Source: Endomychus coccineus (Eukaryota; Arthropoda; Insecta; Coleoptera; Endomychidae). From it: 64,000 nucleotides of DNA. A program made the position numbers and the translations under genes. The number at the start of each line of letters is the position of its first letter. Positions within the stretch are counted from its first letter, which is position 1. Shown here piece by piece: positions 49,540-60,763 of the stretch. The notes beneath the pieces were generated by a model that was not told the DNA's origin, searched no databases, and worked only from the letters and a program-made list of their open reading frames with translations. The stretch is taken from positions 102,406,010 to 102,470,009 of the forward strand of contig OY294067.1 in NCBI GenBank assembly GCA_958510875.1, in the 5' to 3' direction.

Positions 49540-50345
49540 AGTGCTTCCCGTAGGGCTTATATATTCCTAGTGAATACCCGTATCAGCTTCTATTCTGGCT
49601 TTAGAGGCATCAGTGAAGATATGCAAAGTTCTATCTTCATTCCTGGCTCCTATATCGGTTGATATGAACGTGTTAGGGGGAACTTTGTCTGTTTACCTTC
49701 ACTTCCAGGAGGATCCAATTCAACTAGATCACAGATGCTGTAGTCACTTCCTCTACATAAATTTCAATTCAAGCTGCTGTGGGTGTTGTTACATGGCTCA
49801 TTTTGGACTCATTTAATTGTTTTATTGTGGTTGTCTTTCTGGTTCTGGGCCACTAAATCATTGCTCCATAGTTATCACGGGTCTCATGACTGCCGAATAA
49901 AGTCAGTGAATATTTTTGGAGATAGTTCCTATGTCTGGCCGATCTCTTTCCGACATTGCCAGATGGCAATACTTGTTCATTCACAACTAGCTGCGAGATT
50001 AGATTCTCATGTAAACTAATTAAATGAAAATTATGCCCAGGTATTGAACATCTGACGATTGCGTTAGGGTGATATTCAGTAGTTTAAACATTCCAAGCTC
50101 GCTCATTTTCGTTTTTTCCGTGTAAAGTACTAGCTATGTTTTCGACGGGTTGATGTTCGAATGGTGGTCTTCACACCAACTTTCAATCTGAAAGCTGTCT
50201 ACATTTGAACGCACAAAATCGCCTCATATCTTCATTTCAGAAAGATGATCAAGTCATTCGGATCCTATGGTGTAGAATCCCGTCTCATTAAGGCATCACA
50301 GGAGGTCTTTCACTACTATGTTTCATAGCAGGAGTGATTGTATAC
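49540..50345 (-). pseudogene. non-LTR retrotransposon pseudogene (R1/jockey type), RT to RNase H
   Basis: Minus strand. From 50345 downward: a degenerate motif-C area (GFYTIGSE-stop), then WCEDHHSNINPSKT near 50180, LYTEKTKMSELGMFKLLNIT and VQYLGIIF near 50050. These are the RT C-terminal and KYLG-type motifs. Next comes a connection segment with NYGAMI-stop-WPRTRKTTTIKQLNE (near 49880) and HVTTPTAA. HIFTDASKARIEADTGIH (near 49610) is an RNase H start with its first Asp. Stops are frequent. It is 5'-truncated at about 50345 and its 3' end fades near 49540. It is of the same broad group as 30987-31535 but on the other strand and covering the adjacent part of the protein. Confidence 0.85.
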
Positions 50346-51917
50346 TATCATATAGGAATCCTATCTCTCTCTCGGCTCCTAAGATTGTAAAATATAGAAC
50401 ATATCAAAACCATACTTTCTGAATTTCGTTACTTTCAGAATGTAGATCTGGACGTTTAATTTGTAGTTCCAAGTGTTAACCATGCACACGCATATAATAA
50501 AGTAATATTTTCATTCACAAAACTTTTCTGTATCATTTACAATGAAAACTCAAATAAAAAATAGATATATTTATCCAAAATAAAAGTCATATAGGTACTA
50601 CACAAAAAAACTGAAAATAGGAAAATAATTCTATATCTTTATAATTATTTAAAAAAAAAATAATTACTCCATCTGTGACCATTTATGAAAAACTGAATCT
50701 ACAATCTAATTGACATATTACGAACATTATAGCAAGGTATAAATGGCAGTATGACTGTAAACGTTTATTCTTTATTAGGATTGACGTGGACACGCGAAAT
50801 CGCAACTTTTCCAAGTAACTTTTCGAATTTTTTTGGATATTTGAATCTGATTGACACTGTCGTTGACTACAGGACTAGAATGTACCTTGTGTCTATGACC
50901 TGTTTCATGCTTGCATTATACATGAGAAAAATTTACCCTCACCCACTGAAAATATTATTGAAGTCATGCTTGCATGTTACGTATGACATGTCGAGCGCGT
51001 GTAGATAATGACAATAGGTCAAGAGGTATATTCACTTGTTGTCAAGCAAGAACGAGAGTGAAGATAAGAACAGCGAGAACTGGTAACGTCTCGCGCTCTT
51101 CGTCTCGCAGTTAAGATTAAATGCAAGAGTGAAAGTTGCTTATCCGCACTGAGAACGAGTATGAGGGCGAGTAAACCCTCGCTCTTGTTTCGGTCTTGCT
51201 GAGCATTAACTTCTCAGTGTGCTTTCGATTCGGTCAGCAATATGTGCAGAGTCGATTGTGCTGATCTGTCTTGGGTGTAAGTATTTAGATTTGGGCGAAT
51301 CGGTTTCTGATATCTCTTTCGTATTCAATTTGGCCAGAGAATTAAATAACAGAAAATGGTTGTGCGAAATCCACTTCCTCAACTTGACCAAATATATACT
51401 ATTGTGGAACTGAACGATGAACCACAGTTCCTTAAAATTTTGCAATAACGAAATTTATCTTTGTTCATCAAATGTTAGAAAACCGGTCACGTACCGATGA
51501 GTTCGCATCCCATAAACAGCAAGCTACCAAATTCGTAGAGGCGAAAGCATACAAAGCTCTCTCGTGAATTTAATCGTTAATCAGTAGTAGTAAAAATAAC
51601 TGTATAGTAAGAGAATAAGTAAGTATTTATTCGTTCAAATTAGACGTCAAAATATGAAGTATAATTGAATATAGAATTAACAATCACAATAATATATTAT
51701 ATACAATGAAAACAGTAGACGAATGCACATCAGTAGTAATATAAAGTAAGCTAACTCCAACGATACTCTTCGTGTATTTACTTCTCGTGTAGTCAAATTC
51801 AAAACACTTTGTTACGCAATATGTTGATGATATCAGAGATATATAAGATGTTGAGAATTATCAAGAATTGTATATTGGAAATAGCACTGAAATAATTAGT
51901 TAATGGATCTTAGAGGT
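50346..51917. other. intergenic DNA, no gene identified
   Basis: No supported gene. Around 51040-51200 the sequence is rich in GAACGAGAG / CTCGCTCTTG-type blocks of opposite sense that could pair weakly; no repeat unit is regular enough to call. Confidence 0.4.
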
Positions 51918-52075
51918 GAATAATAGTTATTTATGTATCAAGGGAATTATAAGGGCCTTAATTACCGATGGCAACGTTTGCGTCCCGAGGGCCTCTGGCC
52001 CGAGGGACAGCAATTGCCTGTGGTTATTAAGGCTCATTAATTCCCGTGGTACATAGATAATTTTATTTCTGACCG
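51918..52075. repeat. 158-bp palindrome with GC-rich tip
   Basis: The arms pair across AATAGTTATTTATGTA / TACATAGATAATTTT, GGGAATTA / TTAATTCCC, CCTTAAT / ATTAAGG, GGCAA / TTGCC and GTCCCGAGGGCC / GGCCCGAGGGAC, around a TCT loop near 51995. It ends inward at ATTTTATTTCTGACCG (52060-52075), whose inverse is found again at 52827-52842 beyond the recombinase fragment. Likely a MITE or the end structure of the element carrying that gene. Confidence 0.85.
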
Positions 52076-52271
52076 ATTTCAATAAAATTTTGTTCATTTT
52101 TAAAACGGAATAAATGCACCAACTCATTACCTTCCCGCTATATTTGAATCAGGTACCGTTGATTATAGGAGTTTTGTTGTTGCTTGGTTGTTGCTATGTT
52201 ACTTGTTTACAAACAAAGCTTTATTATCAAGTTGTGTTTGCGTTAGAAACGTGTTTTCTACCCCACATATA

Positions 52272-52704
52272 ATGGAGGATATTTTGAAAAATGCTGAAAA
52301 GCAAGAGAATCATTATTTCCATCGAAAAGTGAAGCCGTATACAAAAAAGAATATAAAATATATCTGGAGTGGCTGATACGGAAAAATGTTATGCCAAAAG
52401 ATGCCACTGAAACTGTATTTCTGGCATATTTTCAAGAACTGGTAAGGAATTTTCTATGTTTTTCGGTAGATTTGGTAGTAATTGTGTTTATTCGTTGCAG
52501 TCAGAAACGTATAGTCCGAATTCTTCATGGCCTAAATGGTCAATGCTAAAATCGATGGTGACTATACATGAGAAACGAGATATCACCAAGTTCAATGAAC
52601 TAGAGGCTTTTTTGAAACGGAAGAGTAAGAGTTATAAGCCGAAAAAGTCCGCTGTTTTATCTCCTAAAGATGTCATCAGATTTATAAATATATATATATA
52701 TTAG
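52272..52704 (+). pseudogene. Crypton-like tyrosine recombinase, N-terminal (core-binding) domain, two exons
   Basis: The ATG at 52272 starts MEDILKNAEKQENHYFHRKV, then one A appears lost in the A-run at 52343-52348. The restored-frame reading continues EYKIYLEWLIRKNVMPKDAT and on to AYFQEL at 52441. A 59-bp intron (52442-52500, GTAAGG...TTGCAG) follows. Exon 2 gives SETYSPNSSWPKWSMLKSMV, then FNELEAFLKRKSKSYKPKKS and SPKDVIRFI, and soon a stop (TAG, 52702-52704). The pattern of a helical SAM-like domain with YF.EL, P..W..WSMLKS and FLKRKS.GYKPKKS is that of insect Crypton-type recombinases. The catalytic R...HxxR...Y domain is absent, so it cannot recombine DNA. The frameshift is the only lesion seen in the remaining part; a short domesticated DNA-binding protein is a less likely alternative. 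Confidence 0.75.
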
Positions 52705-52826
52705 CATTTCTTATTTTATTTTCACTTGTGAGAGGTAGAGGGAATTATAGAATCTATAATGTCCCAAGGGAGTTATGACCCTCATTATTGATAGCGTAAC
52801 TATGACGATATAAGCTTATAATATCT

Positions 52827-52842
52827 CGGTCAGAAATAAAAT
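52827..52842 (-). repeat. inverted partner of the hairpin end
   Basis: CGGTCAGAAATAAAAT, exact inverse of 52060-52075. Upstream, AAGGGAGTTATGACCCTCAT (about 52768) is a diverged match to the left arm of the palindrome at 51941, so a partial second copy of that structure lies on this side of the gene. Confidence 0.7.
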
Positions 52843-54234
52843 ATTAAAATTGATAGAAATTCTTAATTATAAAGTTATTTTACATAAAATTATTCAAATT
52901 AGTAGGTTTAAGAATCTGTATTTTGAGTGCTCCACATTTCTTATCGTGATGTGTCTGAACTATGGAGCTACACATCTTTTGCATAATAAGCCTTCTTTAA
53001 GCAGAATAATTCCATCTTTGATTTTGAGACTTTGGGATCTGACAGTATGAGGTACGATATTATATATTTGTAATATAACGTGGATTTGTTTGCCAATGTC
53101 TTCAGATATATAAAACCTACTAACTACTACAAAAACTTGTGTAATAGATACGTTGAGTTCCTCAAGGTATAAGAGCCATTATTTAATTATTTATTCATTA
53201 TTCTTTTGAATTATGGTATATAAAATACTAATGAAAAACAAACATATCTGAATTACATTATAATGATCTCGTTTATATACATTTAACAAAGTGACTAATT
53301 CCAACTATATAATGATTGTGTCTGTCATCAGTCCAATCAAAATCCAAAGTATATAGTTTTATCAACATCATTCAACATATTCAATTTGAAATATTACAAA
53401 CTTGACCTAATAGGAGGTCTATTTACATCCGTTGTAGTGTATTATTAGTGTCGCTTGTGCGCTAGAAAATATCAGCACTCATTTTGCTCCATAATTTCAG
53501 CTTTTTATTTCTTCTGATGTCATATTTATTATTATCGTCTCTACTATGTCAGAAATTTATGTGGATTAAACTAACCTTGAACGTTCACTTTTGTGGGAAA
53601 TTATACGTTATCATGAAACTGAATTTATTGAGAATCTAATTTCAATGAGGATACAAAAAACGTAAATGAATAATATATATAAGACAAACAGTAGAGATTC
53701 CTGTTTCCTTTATATTCCATATCATGATAGTTCATAACGTGATATTCGTTGTTTGTGATCTACTCAACGCTGATGAACATTTCTTAAATTCATTGCCGTT
53801 AATGGTGTGGTGTATAGTTGACCGCAGCGGTGAAGATTATCCTGAAAAATGTTTTAATTTTACCACTACACTTTATTCGTAATTGAAATATATTCAATAT
53901 TGGTAAACAGGCAAAAAGTTACTTCGCCTTTCAAAAAATATTTCGAAAATTTTTTCGTAAGACAAAAACATGCATTCTTATGAGCTATGGTTATTTTGCT
54001 GAATAAATAAGTCATCAAACTTTTACATGGTTAATAGAAAATAAAGAATAATATTGGGCGGTTACCAACATTATCTGGTCAGTTATGATACTACAGGTAG
54101 AATCGTGACATAAGCGATCTTGGCAGTTCAGCCGTCTTTTCGAAACTACGGTTTTATGTATACTTAATGTTGTTTTATGGTGGATATGACCGCCTGAGTT
54201 AATGTTGACTGAGGTGTCTAAATATGTCTAGATA
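52843..54234. other. AT-rich intergenic DNA, no gene seen
   Basis: No supported gene or repeat. Confidence 0.5.
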
Positions 54235-54598
54235 ATGAAACGCGAGTCGGAGATTAGTTCAGACACTAACGTAGAAACTTTAGAGGCGGAAACCAACGTT
54301 CCTATTGAGATTGTGGGAGGAATTGAAACTGATAATATGAAAGTCAATATCAAGGATTATAGAAGAATATGAAACCAAAAAGCCAATAAAACATTTTATT
54401 GGACAAGTGTTGTCACTAAATAATGAAGTCAATGTCAATTATCTGAAACGCTCCAAAGAGAATAGATTTGTGTGACCTAGCATAGATGAAGTCCTTATCC
54501 TGGTGAATAAGATTAGAAGGAATCTAGGAGAACCTAGTTATTTTCGGAGAGGAAAACATTTGATATTGTCATGTCATCATTTAACGTTTTGTGAATAA
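54235..54598 (+). pseudogene. decayed exon of an unidentified, probably transposon-linked protein
   Basis: The ATG at 54235 opens 45 codons of acidic sequence (MKRESEISSDTNVETLEAET...). A one-base shift near 54360 leads to EEYETKKPIKHFIGQVLSLN, then VNYLKRSKENRFV-stop-PSIDEV and later GEPSYFRRGKHLIL, ending at 54598. The block K-x-x-K-H/Y-x-x-G-x-V...F-x-W-P...D, with the Trp codon here TGA, is one I associate with small barrel-like domains attached to insect transposon or zinc-finger proteins; I cannot name the family. One frameshift and one nonsense change mark it as a pseudogene. Confidence 0.5.
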
Positions 54599-57039
54599 TA
54601 AGCTTTTAAAACAATTAAGTGATATGTTAAAAATGATGCTTGTATTTCATGTTTTTTCAACTAACCACAGTCAAGTAGAATATGGAATTCAGAAGATTTT
54701 TTCTTACTCTATTCAATTTCACACTTAACAAATACACCAATGTTTTAGGCAAATTACATATACGGTCAACTCCACCCCACCGGGTTCAAGTTGACCGAAA
54801 GCAGTTTTAATGTTTTGAATTCCCCGCTATAAGATATTCTGTGTTTTGTTCACTAGAACTATATATGGTGATCCCCATAAAATAACGGAAAGGTCCAGTT
54901 TTATTCAGGTTATAAATTGCTTCGCTATTCGGTAAATAAATAGTCAACATTATCCAAATTTAGGGTAACTAAACTTCTGAAAAGGAACTGGCCAGCTTCT
55001 TATCGGCAAACACTTGTTATTGTGAATTGAAAATGTGAAAGGCACACAAGAGATTATATATTTTCTGTAATTCCGAGAAGAGTACTTCAAAATTATTTTA
55101 TTTACTGGTTTTTCAAACTGTACGTTTGTTTATTTATTCCGCCAATTGTATCTAAGATTGCAGTACTTTTGAAAAAATTTGTATGAATACGTGAGTGTAC
55201 ATGTACCAATGTTTTTATTTTTGATTATATGCGTGCCGAAGTTTTATGTATGTATGTGTGATTTATATGTGCGCCTACACTTGTATATAGAACAAGATGA
55301 TTTAAGTCACTGATAACCTTTTATTCCAGAAGTTTCGTGACTTTTGATTGATAATAATACGATTTGCTATAGCAAGAATTATAGTTCTACATTATCTTTA
55401 TCGCATTATCATTGTTGTATTATAATTAGAGTATTAGATTATGTATATTCTTATGAATGAGAAATGAACATCTACTCCTTCTTCTTCCTCCTCTGTAGAG
55501 TTGAAAAATTCAACTATTGTTGTGATTCAAATATCAAACGATGTTTTCAAATCAATCCCGTCTGTTCTAAACCTTTGGATATATGTTTCGAGACTTATAT
55601 AATAACTAAACATTACTGTACTTGCATTGTTAAATGCATGTATTGTGGAATGTTTTACCCTATATTCTACTTTGGAATAATCTTTCCGGGTCGTGAATCT
55701 GAATCTGTGAAAGTATTTAAAATTCAAAAAGAGCAGGTAGAACAATAGCAAGATTAAATAGGGGTGATCAATTGATCACGTGATTTCCCTCAACTTTGTT
55801 AGCAAAATAACTTTCCGACGCTCCTGCGGGTGATATGTAAATGTATTCACACTATAATATAACATTATTTTATACTGACACCTATTGTCACATGAATTAT
55901 TGGAATATGCCAGCAAATAAAGACATAAAATAGATCGTGAAGTCAAATCGATGACACTTGAATCTTGAAATGAAAATTTCGGACACTCCTGTATGGTAAA
56001 TATATACGTGTGATATATATTGATGATAACCAGAAAAACACGATTGTCTTTATGGTTCATCAAAATGCCATGATTACATTTGAAAAAATGAAGATGGATG
56101 TCAGATATACTACTCGAAACGGCCGCACCAAAAAACAATAAAGTCCCTAGTTTCACCACTTTGAAGCAATCTGTGAAATTTCTGATCCATGCGCTCAATA
56201 GGGAGGGCACAAATAATGTGTTCGGCAAGAAGAAGCTTAGGGGACCATAGACATTTGAGAATTGAAATATTAATCCGCTTCTAAATTATCGGTGTAAGTG
56301 ATTCCACAATGAACTCTCTTAGAGAACTTCGGCTATGAATAAACATGCTAAGTGGAACATGAACATTCTCGGCAGTAAAAAAATTATGGTCCTTATTTTA
56401 GGCATTTCATTTATAGTATCCAAATTTAAATTCAAATTATAAAAGATATCATCTACTCATTTCGGAAAGTCTGAAAGAGTAAACACAAAACATAGGTTTC
56501 CTATAGGATCGCGAGTTGAAATCAATTGAATACGTGACCAAATAGGAATAACAACAAAAAATCCGTAATCAATATTACTTCATACATTTCTGCGGTTGAT
56601 AGTTTTTCCACATCGGATTCATTGATATAACTTGCAGATATATTAATGGCAATCATAAACTACAAAAGAGTGCAAACTACACGATAACACTAACAATCAT
56701 CCTTATCCACTAAATGTTTGTTAAAGTACTGAAGTGGCTGAAAGATTCCCAATACTTTAACACTATTTTCAGTAGATGAGGGTGATTGTTTCTTATTAAT
56801 TGACAGTACTAACAATCATATTTCAGATATAAACAGTGTTATGAATAAAATTTCACCAATAAGAGTAAAACAATTATTCGGTAGTCCATGACAAGATAAT
56901 GGGTGGTTCATAATATTAGCTGCCCCGTAGCCAACGTGTTAGCACTGAATTTTTTATTTAATTAACAATGTTCTAATTTAATTTCAATTACGTGAGAATA
57001 AAACAAATTTTTACCCTAACATTTTGGTAATGAATATTC
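54599..57039. other. AT-rich intergenic DNA
   Basis: No supported gene; a 150-codon minus frame (56228-55776) has no recognisable features and overlaps the dispersed repeat copy listed next. Sequence just below 57040 may include the extreme C-terminal or 3' noncoding part of the Copia element. Confidence 0.4.
55775..55960 (+). repeat. dispersed repeat, copy B (partner near 0.5-0.9 kb)
   Basis: CGTGATTTCCCTCAACTTTG and GTTAGCAAAATAAC, then TATTTTATACTGACACC, TTGTCACATGAATTATT and AAAATAGATCGTGAAGTCA match copy A at 541-860 in order and orientation. Confidence 0.45.
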
Positions 57040-58150
57040 CTTTTTGTTAGGGGAAATACGTAATTTCACCATTCATTTAGCCTTTTGTATGCAGCTCACG
57101 TTATCTTTGAAATTGAGGATGTATTAACATTTCAAATCAGTTGATAACCCTATAAACCATAAATTTCTTTCACCCCAAAGGACTGGGAGCAACATATTCA
57201 GCTTCAGATATTGATAATGATACAGTTCTGAGTAGTAACAATGTTTCTGAAAATTTTTAAGGAATCAAACCAAAATTGTAGTTGTTTTTAAATATCTCGA
57301 AATTTTTTCGAAGCAATTTCAATGATTATCATGAACACAGTCCTGGAATCTACCAAGTAAATTTACTGCAGAACTTAAATCTGGAGGTATACAATAATAA
57401 CAACTGAATATGTTAAGTATTCTATTAATTTTATATAATGCTGCTTTTTCAACAATTCAAGAATTGTTGATAGTTTGAGACCTTCTACTGACTCAAATAC
57501 ATCTTTACAATCATTCATATTGAACTTGTTCAACCATTTTTCAATATATGATTTTAAATTTACTTTTAACACCTGAGAAAATTCATTCCCAACATTTCCA
57601 ATACCAAGGTTGCTTCAGTCCACATTATGATTTATTAAATTTGCACACATATTCTTCACTAAGTAAATGAATGTACATCCCTTCTCCCAAATTTCTATAT
57701 TGAGAAAACAGTTCCATTTGACCTATTTCATATTTTCTTCATTTGCTATAAGCAATAATAATGTTGACCAACAGGAGAATACGTATCATCCATTCCTTTC
57801 GCAACTTATCTTGCTTTATAAACATTGTTGCATTTAATTCTCAAATTACAACGACTATAGATTATATTGAATTTGTATAAACTGATGGCTTATTAACCAT
57901 AATGTAAGTAGAATGTTTATCAAGTGACTTCAACTCTTGATTTATTGCTTCAATCCATTTTAACTATCTTCTATCTGCTTACTTTTTAGATTTGGGCACG
58001 TTTATTACATTGTCAACACTGAAAGCTGCACATTCACATTCATCAAATTTATTACATGTGGTTGATAATCCTCTTCTGTCTTTGATTCATTTGAGGTTTT
58101 TCTTTCCCAAATATTTCTTCATTACTTTCTAACTCGACTGACATTATCAT
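57040..58150 (-). pseudogene. Ty1/Copia retrotransposon RT-RNase H pseudogene
   Basis: Minus strand, several frames. In order: WIEAINQELKSLDKHSTYIM (near 57950), the start of the Copia RT domain; a DDTYSPV-like stretch near 57790; VCKFNKS-stop-CGLKQ (near 57640-57610), the classic LY.LKQ.P.W region. Then comes a segment with FNMNDCKDVFES, followed by PPDLSSAVNLLGRFQ (near 57385), the R.D...AV..L..F motif, and HWKCFEKISRYL-like sequence. SISEAEYVAPSPLG (near 57215) is the RNase H STAEAEY motif. Stops and frameshifts are common. Gag, protease and integrase were not found and no LTRs are visible, so it is a fragment. Confidence 0.85.
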
Positions 58151-58841
58151 ATTTACTTTCATTAATCAATTCTTGGATCAACACTAATGATGGGAATAAT
58201 CGACGTATTCCAGCTATCGATTATTAATAATCGGCATATTCCAATAATCTATAAGTTTAGTAGTTATACATTAGTAGCATATAGTATCCTTGTTACCTGA
58301 GTTTGGATAACTACATTAGGTCTTCATGTTTTATTAGTATAAATAAAACATTTGTACAATTTTCTACCACTATTTGCTCAATACACGTATTCATTGGCTT
58401 CACATGTGGCACGCACAAGACAAGTTATAAGGGCATTTCATTTTTATTTCAGACTTGTATACATTTCTCCTTTCTCCGTGTCATGATTCGTAATTGTTAT
58501 GTCGCCTATAATAGTAGAAGCCTTACGTTTAATATTTCGTCATAGTTTATGATTGTATTTTAAATTCTTGATGTTGTATTTGTGCATATGTTTTATACAG
58601 CAAAACGATTCCTATAACTACGTTTGCAAATATAAAATAAAATATCCAATGTCTGTGAATGTTTTTCATTTTATATTTACTACGGCTATTAATGGTTCAG
58701 TTTCAGTAGTTCTACTTTGGTTCTTAGATAGACTGAAAACAAAATATAAATTCTCTTTGAAACACTAGTTGTATCGTGTCCTCACTAATCACTTCCAATT
58801 GGGAGGAAAATGAATTCACCAAAGTCAAATTGATATTTTAG
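58151..58841. other. AT-rich DNA, no gene seen
   Basis: No supported gene. GATGGGAATAATCGACG... with ATCGATTATTAATAATCGG near 58190-58245 is locally palindromic and resembles the end of a hAT-type MITE, but no partner end was found. Confidence 0.4.
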
Positions 58842-59062
58842 GTCTCCTGACCTCAATAGTTTGTTCTTTTTGTGAGGCCACTTTAAGACGCTAATATACA
58901 CAATTCTCATCAACACTGTACAGGAATTACAAGAAAGAATAGTTGCAGCATGTAATACAATAAAAAACACTCTGGGAATATTTCAACGAGTGCGCAATTC
59001 CATGAGAAGGAGAACGGGAGCATGCATATTAGCCGGAGGGGGGCATTTGAAGCAACTTTTGT
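58842..59062 (+). pseudogene. Tc1/mariner-like transposase, C-terminal fragment
   Basis: A plus-strand frame from about 58842 reads RSPDLNSLFFL-stop-GHFK, then LIYTILINTVQELQERIVAA and FQRVRNSMRRR, ending CILAGGGHLKQLL at TAA 59060-59062. The SPDL...(L)DFFLWG block holds the third catalytic acidic residue of this group, and the C-terminal GGGH.E/KQLL end is typical. Only one in-frame stop (Trp codon to TGA) interrupts it. Only the last quarter of the protein is present; it lies head-on to the related minus-strand remnant at 59662-60115. Confidence 0.85.
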
Positions 59063-59179
59063 AAAAATAGTTAAGTTGTAATGTTATGTTAATGGTGTAT
59101 ATTTTACTAGATTCTGTTGACATTATAACAGGCCAGTTAGATTTTTGAAAAAACCTAAAAAAAATCTAACTTTTCAATT

Positions 59180-60763
59180 GTACAGGATGGACAACTTTCC
59201 ATGTTTTTATAGAGTAACTCGGTAACTATAGAAGGTACAATCAAATGAAGTCACATTCTCAATCTCTTTTTTGAGACAAATTCATTGACAGAAACAGAAC
59301 TTTGCTAACGCCTTTTGTTATCGAGTTATAAACGAAGATAGATTTTTAGACTCTTAAGCACGAGTGAATATCGTGGTTGTTTTTCAAGTTAGGAGAAAAT
59401 TACTTTTACATTCTTAAGGCACTTTTCTATGAATAATCCAGTAGCATCGAGAAAATCAAAGAAAAGTTGCAATTTCGAGTTAGCCTAATGTTGTACTTTT
59501 TCAAATAGGTACCACAGCTGTTAGTTAAAATGGATTCTTTCTCTACTATGTATCATACGTCGGATTCCCTTTGATGGGTAAGTTTTCGATAGAGAAAATA
59601 ATATCTTGTTGTATGCGCTTTCTATATTTATTTCAAGTAGGCGTGTGGATTCTTCAACAAGCTAAGACCAAAATATTAATGACATTACGTCAGGTGAACG
59701 TGATGACCACGTCACTGGTCTACTTCCCATGAAGTCATTGACTAAATTGGTATCAATTAATTCTGAAACGTTAAAACCAGAGCGTCCTTGACTTCGAACG
59801 TCGACAATACGGTGAAGGTTCATATCAGAGTAATATTGCTGGCTATGACTATTGAAAATTCCAGCACTGCTAGTGTATATTTGATCTGTCCAAAATACAT
59901 TTTTAGAGAGTAATGTATCTTGTTGACATTTTTGACGCTGCAATCTGAGGACTTATTGAAATTGGAGGATTTGCAACCGTCATTCCAATTACAGATATAC
60001 TACTTTTTTCAGCATCTTCAATGTTGTAATTTTGTGGTCTTGGCTCTCGAAAATAGCTTTATTAGGTTGTATTTTTTCTGTATAGCGATTGAAATATATT
60101 TCAGATGCAATATCACAATTATTATTACGTTGAATAATGCTTTCTAACATATTATTTCTCGTAATTTTCCAAAGAATTCTCTTTTTTACGGTAAATAGGT
60201 TAATTGTATTAACAAGGAAACAAAATCGTTAATATGTTTTTTACTGACAAATGAATAATCACTGTCATAGATGATACCCGCCTTCTTGGAATGCATATAA
60301 AAAACGGAAAAAGTAATATAGTTTAATAGTATTTCCGCAATTAAAGACTTACACCCGACTTATGATACATAGTTGGAAATAGAAAAAAACCCAGTTTGTC
60401 TAAACCATAGTTAACTATGATTCCAATTTGAAAAAATGCAACTTTAGGCCATAACTCGAAATTGCACCTTCTGTTTCCAGATTTTCTCGACGCCAATGAT
60501 TTATGCTGGAGAAAGTGGCTTCAAAACGTTGAATGCAATTTTCCTCTAACTCCACAAACAACCACGATATTCACATGTGTCTAAAAGCCGAAAAATCGAA
60601 CTTTTGTTTTTAACTCGAAAACGAAAGACGATAAAAAATTTTTGTTTCCGCCAGTGAATTTGTCAAAAAAAAGAATCAGAATGTGATTTATTTTTTTTTT
60701 GTACCTTCTATAGTTACCAAGTTACCCTATAAAAAAATATCGAAATTTGCTCATGCTGTGCAG
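59180..60763 (-). mobile_element. Tc1/mariner-like element with about 350-bp inverted repeats
   Basis: Ends TACAGGATGGACAACTTTCC (59181) and inverse TTTGCTCATGCTGTGCA (60746-60762) begin arms of about 340-365 bp. The arms share GTAACTATAGAAGGTACAA, AATATCGTGGTTGTTT and TCGAGAAAATC in order, running to about 59520 on the left and back to about 60400 on the right. A minus-strand transposase remnant lies between. Total about 1.58 kb, shorter than a full element, so internal sequence was lost. A TA duplication could not be confirmed. Confidence 0.8.
59662..60115 (-). pseudogene. Tc1/mariner-like transposase pseudogene
   Basis: Minus strand. A decayed helix-turn-helix side, ending MTVANPPISIS with TGs read as stops, is seen near 59990. 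It is followed by LLSKNVFWTDQIYTSSAGIF (from 59919), where FWTD carries the first catalytic Asp, then NSHSQQYYSDMNLHRIVDVR. A large in-frame deletion then joins directly to VTWSSRSPDVMSL, the SPD region near the third catalytic residue. The middle, including the second Asp, is missing, so the protein is dead. Confidence 0.8.

Noticed and set aside
55776..56228. 150-codon minus-strand frame
   Set aside because: No recognisable motif, and it overlaps a noncoding dispersed repeat; length alone is not convincing here.
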